This document shows positions 24,370 to 35,425 of a stretch of DNA of 64,000 nucleotides, one piece after another. Source of the stretch: Uloborus plumipes (lineage: Eukaryota; Arthropoda; Arachnida; Araneae; Uloboridae). Under the pieces are notes generated by a model. That model was not told the origin of the DNA. It worked only from the letters and a program-made list of their open reading frames with translations, and did no database searches. The DNA lies in assembly GCA_038373865.1 (NCBI GenBank), contig JAXGGA010002846.1, positions 1-64,000 on the forward strand, written 5' to 3'. Both the position numbers and the translations under genes were made by a program. Each line of letters begins with the position of its first letter. Positions within the stretch are counted from its first letter, which is position 1.

Positions 24370-24630
24370 TATTTTTTTTTAGCCTACTTTCCCGTTAAAA
24401 ATAAAAGAAAGACGAAAAAAGTATTAAAAGTAGCTTAATGCATCGAAAAAATATCGCCAAGTCCAAAAAATATCGCCAAGTTAAAAAAAATATCGCCAAG
24501 TCCAAAAAATATCGCCAAGTTAAAAAAATAAAGAGGTAAAATGAATATCGAAAAATTAAAAATTTGAAAGTAGGGTATTGAGATGGGGAATTTGTGTGTC
24601 GGTCTGTCGGTCGTTCTGTCGGTCGGTCTG
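24370..24630. repeat. minisatellite-bearing repeat, copy 2, left part
   Basis: AGCCTACTTTCCCG, then about four 19-base units AAAAAATATCGCCAAGT(C/T)(C/T) (24443-24525), then the (GGTCTGTC)-type stretch. It is cut at 24630 and continues at 33176. Confidence 0.75.
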
Positions 24631-24724
24631 CAGGGTTGCCACAGGTAAAATGTCACAAAAAAGTAGCAAAAGTCGCCTGAAAATACTAAAAAAGTTGCAA
24701 AAAAGTTGCCTTGAAAATAAAAAA

Positions 24725-24832
24725 AAGTTGCAAAAAAGTAGCCATGAAAAAAAAAAGTTGCAAAAAAGTAGCCATGAAAAAAAAAAGTTGCAAAAAAGTA
24801 GCCATGAAAAAAAAAAAAGTTGCAAAGAAGCT
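24725..24832. repeat. ~31-bp tandem repeat near the left end
   Basis: About 3.5 copies of GTTGCAAAAAAGTAGCCATG followed by A10-A12. Confidence 0.85.
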
Positions 24833-24840
24833 GAATAGAA

Positions 24841-25380
24841 ACATGAGACAAGCTAAACTGAATATGAGCAATGCTTTAAAACAAGTTCAAACTAGCTGTT
24901 GTGGCCGTCACGAAACTTTCTTCTATATCTATCTTATGAATTCCGGTTACAAAATAAAATACGTACTCGCCAGAATAATTGGAGACAGCAGCTCCAATTT
25001 CCCAATTATCGTAATAACCCGGCAAATGCAGAATCAATGAGCGAAATTGGAAATCATTGCAAAAGCCTTGTTTAGATTAATTGCAAACATTTTATTTTTA
25101 GTAAAAAGAAATTGGCAATAGTTAAAAATTTCAAATCATTGAAAGTTTTCAGCTGTTTTGATAATTAAATAGCGTGAAAGCGATTTTTTAATGAATTAAT
25201 TTTTCGCATTGTTGACTAAGCGCAAAAATCACCCCACCCTCCCCCTGGGGCGATTGGCGCCAAAACTTAATCGATGCTTGCTTCCATATTGGGTTAGTGT
25301 TATTCCAAATTTCATTCAAATCTCAGCAATATTTCTCGAGATACAGTAGGTGCAATGACGAAATAAGCACTTTTGATTGC
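24841..25380. other. no gene seen
   Basis: AT-rich sequence between two tandem arrays; open frames here have no conserved features. Confidence 0.45.
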
Positions 25381-25830
25381 TCCATTCCCCTTTGAGATAT
25401 TGACACACAAATTGAATCAGCGCTTTTACTCAATAGGGTCTACCTATGGACCAATTTTCGTTTGATTCCGCCTGTTACTTCCTGAGATATAGCAATGACC
25501 CCCGCGCAGAACACGTGCGATTGCTCCACCCCCCTTCGAGATATTGACACACAAATTGAATCAACACCTGTACTCTATAGGGTCTACCTATGGACTAATT
25601 TTCGTTTGATTCCGCCGGTTACTTCCTGAGATATAGCAATCACTCCCACGCAGAACGCGTGCAATTGCTCCACCCCCCTTCAAGATATTGACACGCAAAT
25701 TGAATCAGCACCTGCACTCAGTAGGGTCTACCTATGGACCAATTTTCGTTTTATTCCGTCGGTTACTTCCTGAGATATAGCAATCACATACGCGCAGAAC
25801 ACGTGCGATTGCTCCACCCCCCTTGGAGGA
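25381..25830. repeat. 144-bp tandem repeat, three copies
   Basis: The anchor word GAGATATTGACACACAAATT recurs at intervals of 144 bases (words at 25401, 25545 and 25689). Each unit has TAGGGTCTACCTATGGAC and GCAGAACACGTGCGATTGC. About 95% similar by eye. Confidence 0.88.
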
Positions 25831-26442
25831 ATTCGATAAACAAAGTCAGGTGCACCAGTTCACATGGTGGTACATATGTGCAAAAATTTTTGTTCGATTT
25901 CATGCAGTAGTTTTTGCTCTACCGCGGCCACAAAAACTGGTCACACACATACAGACTCACACACAGACAGACACAAAGACAGACATTTTCCAAAAATGGT
26001 CGAAATGGACTCAGCACACCTCAAAACGTGCAAATCCGTCAAAATTCGACATTCGAAAATTTTCACGAAACCAATACTTTCTTCTATATATTAGACTAGC
26101 AGTACCCGCACGGCGATGCCCGTGCAAAAAATGTAAAGAAAGTCAACTGAATAAATTTAAATTCACTCCACCCTCTTAAGTAAAATTATTATATTCTTTA
26201 ATTCAAATGTGCACCACGACCTTTTAAAATATATTGATGACACTTTTAATGCCTTTTCAGTTTGTAGTGTTCAATGCGAGGATTATTTTAGTTTTAAAGA
26301 CTTTTTTCTTCTTTTCGTGTGTGTGTGACGAACTTATTTATTTTTAGCGAAATTTTTACGTTTCAATGGAACTTTTGACACAACTGTAGAGCCAAGATTT
26401 TCGAAAACTCTCAATGACCACAGCAATATTGCCCTTGAAATT

Positions 26443-26823
26443 TAATATCTCCCCAAAAACAACAGTGTTGTAAAAAAATCCCCCGCCAAGAAAACCTTAA
26501 ATACTCAGCCTTAAAAAGTTATGATATCGAGTTTTCCCGCCAAGTTTGTGCCAAACTACAACTAACCTGTATGTATAGTTCTTTTAAATTGTTTTCAGTT
26601 TTGCCAGGCGGGAAGCTTTGTCTTGTGAGGTGGTTGCTTAATGAGTAAAAACTTCCCGCCTGGCAGGACTGAAAACAATTTAAAAGAACTATACATACAG
26701 GTTAGTTGTAGTTTGGCACAAACTTGGCGGGAAAACTCGATATCATAACTTTTTAAGGCTGAGTATTTAAGGTTTTCTTGGCGGGGGATTTTTTTACAAC
26801 ACTGTTGTTTTTGGGGAGATATC
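26443..26823. repeat. large palindrome, ~160-bp arms
   Basis: ATATCTCCCCAAAAACAACA at 26444 returns inverted at 26804-26823. The arms (to ~26606 and from ~26656) include CCCGCCAAGAAAACC and AACTATACATACAGGTTAG and are nearly identical. Confidence 0.9.
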
Positions 26824-28152
26824 ACATGTTTTTGCATTAATATTATTTCTTTGCCTGTTTTTTTTTCTCTTCAAAATTTACTTTGCATGTGTTTTTTTCC
26901 CTTCAACATTTTTCTTGGCGGTCCGACATCTGTGGTTTTCTTGGCGGCATGCATTTGGTGCAAAAGTTCAAGGATCTTCTTCAGTCTGGGATAAATTTGA
27001 AATCAATCACAATGTACCACCCGAACCGACGCAAAACAAAGCTAGTTGCTAACAATACTACGATTAAATTAAAAGTTAAAAAAAAAAACCCCAACCCTTA
27101 CTGCCGATCTCATATTAAAATGAACTAAATTGAAGATCCCATTTAACATTCGAGCGTTCGCGCTGGGTCTTTTCGACCCAGGCGCAAGGATAAACACTCG
27201 CTGCTCTACTTCTATTTGAAAGAAATGGATCAGGTCCACTGTAGCTGCATTCAAAGTCGACCCCTTGAACTTGGATATACTTTTGAGATCCTTGATTAAT
27301 ATTTGTCAAAATCATGATTTACTACTGAATTATTCATTAAATATTGTTAAAATGCTCTTAAAATGTAATATGGGTCACTCTGACCCAGCGCGCGCTCTCG
27401 TGTATCGGTATGTCGCGCGCTTTCCGGAAGGTTAAAAGCCCTATGCAATAAAATCAATTACAAATATTTTATTTGTTAACAAATAGAAACTGGCAACAGA
27501 TAAAATTATAAATCATTGAGTTTTCTTTCCTCGTGGCCCAACAATGAAAACATAAACGCTCAGATGTTGAACAGAGCTGGTAGATAGAAATCGGACCAAT
27601 TTTAAGCATTAATAACTCCGGGGTGCGATGACCCCGGGGGGTAAATTTTGGGAAAATGTCCTCAATGTCTCATCGAGAATATTCATACCAAAAATCAACA
27701 CTAAAGACCCCCGGGGAGAAAAGATACGGAAAATAAAAGCGAGGGGGAGGGGGTGGGGGGGTCGAAAAACCCCCTATGCCGAGCTTTGGGACAAAATAAA
27801 TGTGGGTGCAAAAGCAGAGCTCAATCCGAGTTACCGTTTAGTCTGGACCCCTGTCAAACAATTTTTAAAAAGTGCGAAAAATAGCGATTTTATAACATAT
27901 ATCACCCCTCCCCCTGAGGGTCCTGGATGTTTTGCTTTAGTATGTGCCGTCAGGGGCCGCTGGAGATTGAGTATACCAAAAATGAACTCTAAGGATCTTT
28001 ATGGGGCTGAGATACAGAGGGGTGAAAACCCCGGTTTGGTTACTCGCGTAAACAGTCCTAGTCGCTCTTTTACATTTTTATTGGCGACGGAAATTTCTTG
28101 GCGGCTTGTATTTGGTTTTCTTGGCGGGGCGGGACGCTCCCGCGTCCCGTGA
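26447..28152. mobile_element. Helitron-like insertion in copy A
   Basis: Copy B gives the empty site TTAATA|TAATTC; copy A has 1,706 extra bases between that A and T with no target duplication. The insert begins TCTCCCC and ends with a hairpin GGGACGC-TCCC-GCGTCCC followed by GTGA. Insertion between A and T, 5' TC and a 3' hairpin are Helitron-like; the CTRR end is not matched and the hairpin is closer to the end than usual. CCCGCCAAG near the start and CTTGGCGGG near the end form subterminal inverted words. Confidence 0.45.
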
Positions 28153-29002
28153 TAATTCACCGATTTAACCGTAATTTCAATGTAAAATTGGTCGCCAAAT
28201 CTAAATTTATTAACATAGGGAACCGATTGTATCAGGTAGATCAGCCACAGCCATTCTTCCATGATTTTAATGTGAACATTAAAAGGAAAGAAATATAATG
28301 TCTTTCGTACCATCTCTTTGAAGTGATTACAATCTAACAGTGACCCTCAAATAATCAAGATTTCACTGGCCGGGAACCTCCTCTGAAGAAAAATTATTAT
28401 ATCCTTTAGTTCAAATGCGCTCCACAACCTTTTAAATTCCACTTAAAGTCATGTTAAAGTTTAAATCAATTCGCCAAATAAATATAAGAGACAGAAAGTT
28501 AAGTAAGTAACAGGAGATATTAATTAATCAAATTGAATAAATTTTCAAGGCTTAAATCTATACGCAAATTTAAACCACAAAGTAACTTCAGGGACAAAAG
28601 AGCAGCTGATCAGGAAAATGGCTCTAGTGTTTCAGTTCTGCGTAGAGTTAGGCCTTGAAAATTGACTAAATTTGATTAATTAATATCTCCTGTCCTAATT
28701 AACGGACAGAAACGTGCTAAAACTTTTCTTTTTCAGAAAAAAAAACCCTTTCCAACGATATATAATGTTTTGGGGTGGGGCGAGGTTTTCCCCCCTCAAT
28801 TATGGCGGATACACCAAAAATGAGACTAATTAATTAATTTAAAAATAACTAATTCGAAATTAAAAATTTGGGCTTCGAGGTGCACGAGGGCGGGGTACGT
28901 TCGAATTTTTGAGCCAAGTTTCAGGTCTGTGGGTGCTGCGGGGGCTTCTGGCCAGCGGTTACAAACATACAGACAAACGAACACCGTCATCTTTATATAT
29001 AT

Positions 29003-30593
29003 AGACTAGCAGTACCCGCACGGCGATGCCCGTGCAAAAAAGTAAAGAAAGTCAACTGAATAAATTTAAATTCACTCCACCCTCTTAAGTAAAATTATTA
29101 TATTCTTTAATTCAAATGTGCACCACGACCTTTTAAAATATATTGATGACACTTTTAATGCCATTTCAGTTTGTAGTGTTCAATGCGAGGATTATTTTAG
29201 TTTTAAAGACTTTTTTCTTCTTTTCGTGTGTGTGTGAGGAACTTATTTATTTTTAGCGAAATTTTTACGTTTCAATGGAACTTTTGACACAACTGTAGAG
29301 CCAAGATTTTCGAAAACTCTCAACGAACACAGCAATATTGCCCCTGAAATTTAATATAATTCACCGATTTAACCGTAATTTCAATGTAAAATTGGTCGCC
29401 AAATCTAAATTTATTAACACAGGGAACCGATTGTATCAGGTAGATCAGCTACAACCATTCTTCCATGATTTTAATGTGAACATTAAAAGGAAAGAAATAT
29501 AATATCTTTCGTACCATCTCTTTGAAGTGATTACAATCTAACAGTGACTCTCAAATAATGAAGATTTCGCTGGCCGGGAAGTTTGGAAAATTTCCCGGTT
29601 AACTGAATAGCGGTGTTACAGAAAATGTCAGAATGGAACTATTATTATTAAAAATTTAGTGATGGCGGCATACATGTTTTAAACATGCAATAAAATACGC
29701 TTTAAATTGCAAACAACTACTGTTCTTTCCCAGACCGTTTTATTTTTCTTTGAGTTGGAGAAAGTAGTGTTTCACTGGATGGGAGGTTTGGTAAATTTCC
29801 TGATTGTCGCCAAACTTTACGACGCCAAATGCGAAGAGGAACTGATAAGCCATCCCTAAATTTTTGACAATGATAGTTCCATTGTGACATTTTCGGGAAC
29901 CCCGAATTTTGAGGAAGTCAACTTAATAAATTTAAATTCACTTTAACCTCCTCTGAAGAAAAAATATTATATCCTTTAGTTCAAATGCGCTCCACAACCT
30001 TTTAAAATCCACTTAAAGTCATGTTAAAGTTTAAATCAATTCGCCAAATAAATATAAGAGACAGAAAGTTAAGTAAGTAACAGGAGATATTAATTAATCA
30101 AATTGAATAAATTTTCAAGGCTTAAATCTATACGCAAATTTAAACCACAAAGTAACTTCAGGGACAAAAGAGCAGCTGATCAGGAAAATGGCTCTAGTGT
30201 TTCAGTGTCTGCGTAGAGTTATGCCTTGAAAATTGACTAAATTTGATTAATTAATATCTCCTGTCGTAATTAACGGACAGAAACGTGCTAAAACTTTTCT
30301 TTTTCAGAAAAAAAAACCCTTTCCAACGATATATAATGTTTTGGGGTGGGGGGAGGTTTTCCCCCCTCAATTATGGCGGATACACCAAAAATGAGACTAA
30401 TTAATTAATTTAAAAATAACTAATTCGAAATTAAAAATTTGGGCTTCGAGGTGCACGAGGGCGGGGTACGTTCGAATTTTTGAGCCAAGTTTCAGGTCCG
30501 TAGGTGCTGTGGGGGCTTCTGGCCAGCGGTTACAAACGAACAAACAAACGAACAAACAAACAAACAAACACCGTCATCTTTATATATATAGAT
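29003..30593. repeat. unclassified repeat, copy B
   Basis: The uninterrupted copy of the 26093-29002 repeat, with the same start (AGACTAGCAGTACCCGC) and end (CCGTCATCTTTATATATATA, preceded by AAACAAAC repeats). It serves as the empty-site reference for the insertion in copy A. Confidence 0.75.
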
Positions 30594-31235
30594 ATAGAAG
30601 AAAGTAAAAATAAACAGGTTTTGAACTGATGCATTAAATCAAAGATACAAATGAGGAAAAAAACAAAAGAGTACAATCGAGGTAATTTACTTTACAAGAC
30701 TGCTACCATTCAGAAGAAAAAATAATAATATACTCATATAAATACAGAAAATTTATTCCGAAAATTCATGTTTTTGGTTTTTTACAGAAAAATGACTCTA
30801 TCAAAGTATTTTCCTTTTGTTCACTAAGCAATTTAATTGATTTTCTTCATCTTCATGCTCTCTTTCCCTATTCCTCAACTTTATACTGCCTTCTAACATA
30901 CCCTGAGCTATTCTAATACTTTCAGTGTCTTTTGCTTCAATAGCTGATTTTAGCCTCTGGTTTGCCTGTTTAAAAAGTACATCAGCTGATTTTTGAGTGT
31001 CCTTTCTCTCTCTCTATTTACTAGTTTGACTTTTCTTCTAACTTTTTAACAGATCCGTTCAAACTTGACAACTTTTCTTTTTCTATTTTTCTTTGTTTAA
31101 ACTTTTCTTCATTTTCTTTTTCTAATCTCATTTTCTCTTCCTTCTTTTTCTTCTAGGTAGAACTGGTTTGATTTGCGTGCACCAAAAGCAAAATTTAAAA
31201 GCTCTGTATCAATTTGGAATTGTGTAAGAGCATCA
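30594..31235 (-). pseudogene. coding remnant with coiled-coil-like sequence
   Basis: The minus strand reads DALTQFQIDTELLNFAFGAR, then glutamate/lysine-rich sequence broken by stops and shifts, then ANQRLKSAIEAKDTESIRIA and REREHEDEENQ. The charged, heptad-like composition suggests a coiled coil. I do not recognise the protein. A MITE (31238-31818) abuts its upstream side. It may be part of the large hAT-like element or of the invaded host DNA. Confidence 0.4.
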
Positions 31236-31237
31236 TA

Positions 31238-31818
31238 CAGGGTGTCCACTCCTATCATGGCCCAATAGCTAATTTCTAAACCGTTAGAGATAAGCATATA
31301 GTTTATTTAGGAAAAAATCTCTAAATTACGAAAGGAATTTGGGATACAAAACGTTTTTCAAAAAAATCAAATTTTGAAAGAGTTACGAAATTTTAATTTT
31401 TATACAGCTCCCCAGTCGTATTAATCATGTTTAGTAAAACATTCTTGACACTGCAACCTTTAAAACTAAAAAAAAAATCACTCTTCTACGACAAAAATTG
31501 ACCGAGTTATGACGTTTTGAAAAATCAAGATTTTGAAGGATTTTGCATACGGTCCCTTAAGCGAGTAGTAGAACAGTGATTTTTTTAAAGTTTTAAACGT
31601 TGCAGTGTCAAGAATGGTTTACTAAATATGATTGATAGGACTGGGGGCTGTATAAAAATTTAAATTTCGTAACCCTTTTAAAATTTGATTTTTTTTAAAA
31701 AACATTTCGTTGCCCAAATTCCTTTCGCAATTTAGAGATTTTTTCCTAAATAAACTATATGCTTATCTCTAACGGTTTAGAAATTAGCTATTGGGCCACG
31801 ATAGGAGTGGACACCCTG
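31238..31818. mobile_element. foldback MITE (TA target), copy 1, asymmetric
   Basis: The ends are CAGGGTGTCCACTCC and GGAGTGGACACCCTG, flanked by TA (31236-31237, 31819-31820). Inverted arms of ~250 bases run to the centre. It is 581 bp against 651 bp in copy 2 because part of one inner arm is missing. The TA duplication suggests the Tc1/mariner group. Confidence 0.85.
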
Positions 31819-31820
31819 TA

Positions 31821-33140
31821 TAATAAGCCTGTTATTCAATACACATTCCGACGTCAAATATTTATCTTCTAAAAGAACTCTCCTGGATATTGAAAACCCC
31901 CCTCTCTACTTCACTATTACAATGAGACTAAATGTGACTAAAAATGAATGTTACTTTCTCTGACGAAAATTATTAAAATTTGGGTGGCTTAGATGGATTA
32001 TAATTCTATTAGCTTCACTAGAGAAAAGATCCGATGAGCATATGCTGTGCCGCTTTTACATTAAAATCTGGCTTATTTGGGACACTGTTTCCAAAGAGGC
32101 TCAAGCACAACTCTTTTTTTTTTGATGCATCCCGATTCAGTTGTTCATCTACTTAGCTGTCACGTGCTGTTTTTGACCCAAGTAGCAGTTTTGTAAGATA
32201 AAGGGGCGAATCTTCAGTTCGAGCAGTTTTTACAGTTCCTTCATCCTTAAGAAATATAATTCTTCTTGGCCTTTTTGATCGATACGCATGTCTGAATTTG
32301 CTCTCCACGAAGTGAAAAACAATGCACTATTATAAGAGGGCCAATTTAAAAGACGAAAAATCAGCAAAGTGATTTCATTTCCAAATTTTGGCTTCCAACC
32401 TTTCTCTTCTTCTTTACACGAGAACTACAGAGAGTTTGGGAGTTTGATTATTCATTCAGCAATCCCTGTACCTTATAGTCGAAGCAAAAAGCCCCACTTT
32501 TCCTCCCTTGACTTTTCAAGAGATATTTGCATAAAATCTGACTTTTGTCTAAATTTTTGCAACAGCAAAAAAATATGTCTTTTGTAATTTCCAATTTTCG
32601 TTTCAGTTATATTTTTAAAAATTCCAGACACGTATTTGGGACAATATTATCTGCCCGTAGTAGAAATTTGAAAGCATTTTGCTGAATAGTTTTCATTTTA
32701 TTCATATATTTGCATTTTGTCTTAAGTATTGCATCGCACTGTAGCTGCCCTGTGACCAGTCGAGGTTGCTGCAAAGATCTGCACTGTATAAAGTTTCAGC
32801 TTCCGGAAAAGCTCAGATATCGGTAACGTACGAAGTATGCAAATCTGTTCCATACAAGATCGACTTTCGTTTTCATATCACTTAAGCCAAGCCCAACTTG
32901 TTGATTGGATACAATAAATTGGTGCAGCCCATAACGTCTATTTAGGGAAGGTTTTATTCTTGAAATGAAAATAATTTAAAACCATGGGTGAAAGGAAATC
33001 TCCAGGTGTTTCAAAAAAAAAAAAAAAAACGTTGGAAGGAAAAAGTCTCCAAAAAAGCAGATTCAGTGAAAAAAAGTAGCTTTTTGGCCTGTTTTTGCAT
33101 AAAAAAGTAGCTGAAGTCGCCTTGTGTCCAAAAAAGTAGC
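31821..33140. other. no gene identified
   Basis: AT-rich DNA inside the large hAT-like element. Frames of up to 72 codons show no conserved motifs. The T-rich strand near 33010-33130 contains degenerate AAAAAAGTAGC words also found near the element's left end. Confidence 0.4.
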
Positions 33141-33175
33141 AAAAAGTGGCATTTAAGTATCCTGTGGCAACCCTG

Positions 33176-33534
33176 GGTCTGTCGGTCGGTCTGTCTGTCC
33201 CCCCCTAATAACTTTTGAATGAACATTCCGATTTGGACAAACTTTTTTTTGTTGGAAAGATCTCGGCGAGTACAGCTCATTCCGGTATTTGATTTTTTGA
33301 TTTGAACAATTTTTGGTTCAACTTTGAGCCGTTCAAATAACCGGTCCCGCGATACTAACTTTTGAATGAACAGTCCGATTTGAACAAACTTTTTTTTGTT
33401 CGAAAGATCTTTTCAAGGATACTTCATTCCCGTATCTACATTTTCGATTTGAACAATTTTTCGTTCAACATTGAACCGTTTAAGCAACCTTTCTCCACCT
33501 AATAACTTTTGAGTGAACAGTCCAACTTAAACGA
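33176..33534. repeat. minisatellite-bearing repeat, copy 2, right part
   Basis: Continues the copy cut at 24630: GGTCTGTC stretch, then two to three ~145-base units starting CTAATAACTTTTGA(A/G)TGAAC. Confidence 0.75.
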
Positions 33535-34457
33535 GCCCAAAAAATATCGCCAAGCCTAAAAAATATCGCCAAGTCCAAAAAATATCGCCAAGTCCAAAAA
33601 ATATCGCCAAGTCCAAAAAATATCGCCAAGTCCAAAAAATATTGCCAAGTCCAAAAAATATCGCCAAGTCCAAAAATATCGCCAAGCCCAAAAAATATCG
33701 CCAAGTCCAAAAAATATCGCCAAGTCCAAAAAATATCGCCAAGCCCAAAAAATATCGCCAAGTAAAAAAATATCGCCAAGCCCAAAAAATATCGCCAAGT
33801 CCAAAAAATATCGCCAAGTCCAAAAAATATCGCCAAGTCCAAAAAATATCGCCAAGTCCAAAAAATATCGCCAAGTCCAAAAATATCGCCAAGCCCAAAA
33901 AATATCGCCAAGTCCAAAAAATATCGCCAAGTCCAAAAAATATCGCCAAGCCTAAAAAATATCGCCAAGCCTAAAAAATATCGCCAAGTCCAAAAAATAT
34001 CGCCAAGTCCAAAAAATATCGCCAAGTCCAAAAACTATCGCCAAGTCCAAAAAATATCGCCAAGCCCAAAAAATATCGCCAAGCCCAAAAAATATCGCCA
34101 AGTCCAAAAAATATCGCCAAGTTAAAAAAAAATATCGCCAAGTCCAAAAAATATCGCCAAGTCCAAAAAATATCGCCAAGCCCAAAAAATATCGCCAAGT
34201 CCAAAAAATATCGCCAAGCCCAAAAAATATCGCCAAGTCCAAAAAATATCGCCAAGCCCAAAAAATATCGCCAAGTCCAAAAAATATCGCCAAGCCCAAA
34301 AAATATCGCCAAGTCCAAAAAATATCGCCAAGCCCAAAAAATATCGCCAAGTCCAAAAAATATCGCCAAGCCCAAAAAATATCGCCAAGTCCAAAAAATA
34401 TCGCCAAGTTAAAAAAAATATCGCCAAGTCCAAAAAATATCGCCAAGTTAAAAAAAT
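33535..34457. repeat. 19-bp minisatellite, about 48 units
   Basis: The unit is AAAAAATATCGCCAAGTCC, with T/C variation at one site and a few 18-base units. From 34161 to about 34400 the T and C variants alternate strictly, giving a 38-base dimer. Because 19 is not a multiple of three, several frames stay open on both strands; these are not genes. Confidence 0.97.
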
Positions 34458-34880
34458 AAAAAGGTAAAATGAATATCGAAAAATTAAAAATTTGAAAGTA
34501 GGGTATTGAGATGGGGAATTTGTGTGTCGGTCTGTCGGTCGGTCTGTCTGTCCCCCCCTAATAACTTTTGAATGAATATTCCGATTTGGACAAACTTTTT
34601 TTTGTTGGAAAGATCTCGGCGAGTACAGCTCATTCCCATATTTGATTTTTCGATTTGAACAATTTTTAGTTCAACTTTGAACCGTTCAAACAACCGGTCC
34701 CGCGATGCTAACTTTTGAGTGAACAGTCCGATTTGAACAAACTTTTTTTTGTTCGAAAGAGCTTATCAAGGATACTTCATTCCCGTATTTACATTTCCGA
34801 TTTGAACAATTTTTCATTCAACATTGAACCTCTCAAGCAAGCTGTCACCCCTAATAACTTTTGAGTAAACAGTCCGAAAA
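34458..34880. repeat. minisatellite-bearing repeat, copy 3, right part
   Basis: AAAGGTAAAATGAATATCG, GGTCTGTC repeats and two to three 145-base units follow the array. This is the same order as in copies 1 and 2. Confidence 0.75.
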
Positions 34881-35425
34881 AAATGACTGACTGTGCAGAC
34901 GATTTTTTGTTTATTTATTCATTTGTTTTATTGAAGTTATTATTATTATTATTATTTTTTTGGCAGACGATTTTTTTTGTAACAAAAATGTTTCATTCAC
35001 TAGGGCATTTTATTCTTAATTTATATTTAACAACTGGCAACGGATTAAAAGTGAAATTCGAGACATTTTATCAACGGACGAGTTTTTTTTTCTTTTTTTT
35101 CTTTTTTTTTTCTTTCTTTGATAAAATGTGTTTTGATGTACTTTGTACTTTTAATTTTTTTTTGAAAACAATTGAGGAATTTTTCTACGGAAGAACTGTA
35201 ACAGTTACATTCTTTAAAAGGTGCGACAAAACTTTATTTATTCATTTATTTACTTTTTATGTGTCTATTTCATCTGATGAGAGAGGTATATTTTGCTTTT
35301 AAAGGTATGTTTGACATAATTTTTAGTCTTAGATAATCAAGAGAATAATGATCAGATGCTAGAATGCCGATGTCGATGTACGGGAAAGTAGGCTCGTTTA
35401 GTTCTTGACAGAACTTCTTGTTAAA
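34881..35425. repeat. dispersed repeat, copy 2 of 2
   Basis: Shares its sequence with 18345-18790 (GGAAGAACTGTAACAGTTAC, AGGTGCGACAAAACTTTATT, TTCTTGACAGAACTTCTTGT). The open frame it contains is poly-Phe rich and not credible as a protein. Confidence 0.7.

Larger units (their letters stand above)
26093..29002. repeat. unclassified repeat, copy A
   Basis: Starts AGACTAGCAGTACCCGCACG and ends GGTTACAAACATACAGAC... CATCTTTATATATAT. It lies head to tail with copy B. Relative to B it has a 1.7-kb insertion (26447-28152) and lacks about 370 bases (B positions 29577-29948). No coding frame was recognised. The oligonucleotide-rich end resembles LINE/SINE tails, but the class is undetermined. Confidence 0.7.
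24631..33175. mobile_element. large hAT-like element splitting a repeat copy
   Basis: Both ends read CAGGGTTGCCACAGG (right end inverted: CCTGTGGCAACCCTG). The sequence on its left and right together forms one copy of the minisatellite-bearing repeat. Because the junctions lie in GGTCTG-rich DNA, only 'GGTCTG' can be called duplicated, not a clean octamer. The 8.5-kb interior is filled with later repeats, and no intact transposase was seen. Confidence 0.5.

Noticed and set aside
24435..24871. Overlapping Phe-rich and Lys-rich frames
   Set aside because: Products of the ~31-bp A-rich tandem repeat and four 19-bp units; composition and overlapping frames argue against coding.
27628..28152. 174-codon frame inside the Helitron-like insertion
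   Set aside because: Compositionally odd, overlaps a hairpin end and a minus-strand frame, no recognised motif.
33480..34446. Long minus-strand frames of repeated LAIFFGLGDIFWTWRYF and plus-strand SPKNIAK frames
   Set aside because: They arise from a 19-base tandem repeat that lacks stops in several frames on both strands; not genes.
33535..34457. CRISPR array
   Set aside because: Units are contiguous 19-mers without spacers, in a eukaryotic genome; a minisatellite.
34883..35302. 139-codon poly-Phe frame
   Set aside because: Derived from T-rich low-complexity DNA; the related copy at 18451 is not conserved as a protein.
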